A DNA stretch of 8,170 nucleotides from Chromatiales bacterium (GTDB lineage: Bacteria; Pseudomonadota; Gammaproteobacteria; Chromatiales; Chromatiaceae): positions 1 through 8,170 of the forward strand of contig JAKSCN010000414.1 in NCBI GenBank assembly GCA_022360595.1, read 5' to 3'. Both the position numbers and the translations under genes were made by a program. Positions 6,975 to 8,170 of the stretch are shown one piece after another; position 1 is the stretch's first letter, and each line of letters begins with the position of its first letter. The notes beneath the pieces were generated by a model that worked only from the letters and a program-made list of their open reading frames with translations, was not told the origin of the DNA and made no database searches.

Positions 6975-7435
6975 GCCGTTTCCGAGACTTCACAAACCGC
7001 GACACTTCGCCGAGTCATTCGACCGGCGAACAGCCGCCTATTGATAGCATCCCTCAACTTATGCTGGACGAGGATGGCATTCCGATTCTGAACGATGTGG
7101 TTGTTCCAGAGCATCTGGACAGCGATGATGAGATTCTTGCGATTCCTGATCAGGACTTGGAACCCGAGCCGGTATTATCGCCAAGTGGGACAACCCAAAG
7201 CAGCTTCAATCTCAATCTACCAAAGCACGAAGCCCTGCTTGCCGCCATGCGCGATCGGCTCCACAATCGTTTGATGAAAGACCTGACACCTGTCATTCCT
7301 AAAATTGCCGAACAGGTGGCTGCCGAGATTGCCGCCGATTTTGAGCAGCAGTTTCAAGCACGTTTCAATCAGGCTCTTAAACAGGAGATTGAGACGCTGA
7401 TTGACGAAACCATTGATCAAGAGCTAGGCCAGTAA
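6971..7435 (+). CDS. Acidic protein of unknown function after holC
   Basis: I do not recognise a characterised function. The 154-residue protein has a low-complexity, acidic N-terminal half (residues about 20-75, many Asp, Glu and Pro) including DEDGIPILNDVVVPE. The C-terminal half (about 80-150) is predicted to be strongly helical and may form a coiled coil (LLAAMRDRLHNRLMKDLTPVIPKIAEQVAAEIAADFEQQF). Similar short genes with an IPxLxDVV segment sit between holC and valS in some Gammaproteobacteria, and the motif recalls DUF2486 proteins; this link is from memory. No signal peptide or membrane segment is visible. The start overlaps holC by 4 bp (ATGA). It ends 5 bp before the MITE target site, and no valS follows. 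Confidence 0.75.
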   Translation: MSRFRDFTNRDTSPSHSTGEQPPIDSIPQLMLDEDGIPILNDVVVPEHLDSDDEILAIPDQDLEPEPVLSPSGTTQSSFNLNLPKHEALLAAMRDRLHNRLMKDLTPVIPKIAEQVAAEIAADFEQQFQARFNQALKQEIETLIDETIDQELGQ

Positions 7436-7440
7436 CATCC

Positions 7441-7473
7441 TAGGGCCTGTTGACACTAATTTGATCGTCACTG
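7441..7473. repeat. Terminal inverted repeat, left end of complete MITE
   Basis: It pairs with 7693-7725 at 32 of 33 positions (one G/A difference in the GATCGTCAC part). It starts 5 bp after the stop of the acidic-protein gene. Confidence 0.92.
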
Positions 7474-7570
7474 TTGAGCCTAAAAAAGCACCAATCAAGG
7501 CACGAGGAGTGCAGTTTGGTCGTTCCAAATAAGCGACGAGTAACGCCGAGTGGTGCTTTTTTAGGCTCAA
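7474..7570 (+). repeat. Hairpin module A (97 bp) of complete MITE
   Basis: The arms 7474-7493 and 7551-7570 are exact 20-bp reverse complements and each carries an A6 or T6 tract. The 57-bp loop (7494-7550) has a central mini-palindrome TTTGG (7515-7519), five bases, CCAAA (7525-7529). The arms are identical to those of the left copy. Confidence 0.92.
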
Positions 7571-7595
7571 CCCCCCTTATTAATATTATGAGGGG

Positions 7596-7692
7596 CCAAG
7601 TCCATTTTTTCGCCCAGCGGCGTTATCAGTCGCTTATGTAGATTCACTACACGGCGCTCCTTCTGCCTTGCTGGACAATAAAATGGCTTTGG
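7596..7692 (-). repeat. Hairpin module B (97 bp), inverted diverged partner of A
   Basis: The arms 7596-7615 and 7673-7692 are complementary at 15 of 20 positions. Their sequence is unrelated to the arms of module A. The loop 7616-7672 aligns without gaps to the reverse complement of the module A loop at 40 of 57 positions. Its central mini-palindrome is TGTAG (7637-7641), ATTCA, CTACA (7647-7651). One arm and 12 loop bases of module B are also seen in the left copy (1-32). Confidence 0.85.
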
Positions 7693-7725
7693 CAGTGATG
7701 ATCAAATTAGTGTCAACAGGCCCTA
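7693..7725. repeat. Terminal inverted repeat, right end of complete MITE
   Basis: It is identical over 33 bp to 157-189 of the left copy. With the duplicated CTAG it ends at 7726, one base before the parC stop codon. Confidence 0.92.
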
Positions 7726-7727
7726 GC

Positions 7728-8170
7728 TCACTCCACTGAAACGTCATCTACCTTCTGAAAACCACGCGGTAGTTTATTCCCGCGACGTCCGCGTTCGCCT
7801 TCGTAGTGATCCAGATCTGAACCTTTCAGGGTGATGTGGCGTTTACCCGAATAGGCGGTCAGCTTACCCCCTTCCGGCACACAAGCAATCGCCACCACGA
7901 ACTCCTCGCGGCTCTCCACCCGCTTGGCGGGAATATTGATGATCTTGTTGCCCTTACCACGACTCAACACCGGCAGCTCGGCGATCGGGAACACCAGCAT
8001 CCGCCCTTCGTTGGTGATCGCCACCACCCGGTCGCTATTGGTATCTTTCACCTCAACCGGCGCCAACACCCTGGCCCCCTTGGGTAGCGTCAGCAGCGCT
8101 TTGCCCGCTTTGTTCTTGGCGAACAACTCTTTCAACTGCACAATAAAACCGTAGCCGGCATCTGAGGCAA
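7728..8170 (-). CDS. parC: ParC, topoisomerase IV subunit A, C-terminal part
   Basis: Only the last 146 or so residues are in the window; the gene continues past the right edge, so the GTG at 8141 is an internal Val codon and not a start. ParC is the breakage-rejoining subunit of topoisomerase IV, which separates replicated chromosomes. The visible part is the C-terminal beta-pinwheel. It has DAGYGFIVQLKEL, AGKALLTLP, AITNEGRMLVFPIAELP, the conserved RGKGNKIINIP, and GERGRRGNKLPRGFQKVDDV near the end. These align closely with remembered E. coli ParC, although the E. coli protein has a longer tail. GyrA is less likely. The gene converges on the pepA-holC operon. The MITE target site lies one base after its stop, so the coding end is intact. 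Confidence 0.94.
   Translation of the reverse strand, partial: ASDAGYGFIVQLKELFAKNKAGKALLTLPKGARVLAPVEVKDTNSDRVVAITNEGRMLVFPIAELPVLSRGKGNKIINIPAKRVESREEFVVAIACVPEGGKLTAYSGKRHITLKGSDLDHYEGERGRRGNKLPRGFQKVDDVSVE

Larger units (their letters stand above)
7441..7725 (+). mobile_element. Complete palindromic MITE, 285 bp including TA ends
   Basis: The element has five parts in mirror symmetry about position 7583: terminal repeat 7441-7473 (33 bp), hairpin module A 7474-7570 (97 bp), centre 7571-7595 (25 bp), hairpin module B 7596-7692 (97 bp), terminal repeat 7693-7725 (33 bp). The ends are TAGGGCCTGTTGACACTAAT... and the mirror image, with 32 of 33 positions matching. The centre is itself palindromic at 9 of 12 pairs, with CCCC at one side and GGGG at the other. 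CTAG occurs at both junctions (7440-7443 and 7723-7726). That fits a 4-bp YTAR target duplication, or TA with ends GGGCCTG. Such targets and ends resemble the IS5 family, but that is inference. There is no transposase, so it would depend on one elsewhere. Confidence 0.92.

Noticed and set aside
7551..7570. The T6 tract in the module A arm as a classic intrinsic terminator
   Set aside because: The T run is inside the stem, not after it, and the loop is 57 nt. A termination role for the whole element remains possible but not by the standard design.
7474..7692. Integron attC sites or a CRISPR array
   Set aside because: There are only two hairpin modules, in opposite orientation, with no attC-type GTTRRRY ends, no integrase, no regular spacers and no cas genes.
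1..7725. Composite transposon carrying lptG to the acidic-protein gene between the two MITE copies
   Set aside because: The cargo is core housekeeping genes in near-standard order, each copy has its own target flank, and no transposase is present. Two independent insertions explain it better.
7728..8141. Reading the minus-strand frame at 7728-8141 as a complete small gene starting at GTG 8141
   Set aside because: The frame stays open to the window edge and the upstream codons (DAGYGFI) match ParC, so this is the C-terminus of a longer gene.

Overview
The window looks like a chromosomal housekeeping segment from a gammaproteobacterium. The evidence is gene content and order. LptG/LptF (lipopolysaccharide export) run leftwards, PepA-HolC run rightwards, and a ParC C-terminus converges from the right edge. 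In many Gammaproteobacteria lptF-lptG is divergent from pepA-holC(-valS). GC is moderate, roughly 50-55 % by eye. Genus cannot be named from sequence alone; a Chromatiales/Thiotrichales-like sulfur-oxidiser or symbiont is a guess.

Layout, left to right. 1-189 is part of a palindromic mobile element (MITE) cut by the left edge. 211-2378 is lptG and lptF on the minus strand with a 4-bp overlap. 2379-2642 is the divergent control region. 2643-3359 is a periplasmic DUF3108-type protein. 3360-3491 is a short leader with GTTACA-type inverted repeats. 3492-4814 is a nucleotide-sugar 6-dehydrogenase, most likely UDP-glucose (ugd). 4815-5037 is a gap with two hairpins. 5038-7435 is a compact operon pepA-holC-small acidic protein. 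7441-7725 is a complete second copy of the MITE, in the opposite orientation. 7728-8170 is the 3' end of parC on the minus strand. Compared with the common arrangement, the DUF3108 gene and ugd sit between lptF and pepA, and valS does not follow holC within the window.

The genes are individually ordinary. LptF and LptG form the membrane part of the LPS transporter. Ugd supplies UDP-glucuronate for surface polysaccharide. PepA is a peptidase (and DNA-binding protein in E. coli). HolC is the chi subunit of the DNA polymerase III clamp loader. ParC is the topoisomerase IV subunit.

The unusual object is the repeated element. The complete copy is 285 bp and symmetrical: 33-bp terminal inverted repeat, 97-bp hairpin module, 25-bp centre, 97-bp hairpin module in inverted orientation, 33-bp terminal inverted repeat. 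The two modules share a loop (40/57 identical, ungapped) but have unrelated 20-bp arms, and each arm pair is still self-complementary. At the tip of each loop is a 5-bp mini-hairpin whose two sequence differences between modules are both compensatory. This suggests that folded structure, not primary sequence, has been maintained. No transposase is present in the window, so the element would be non-autonomous.
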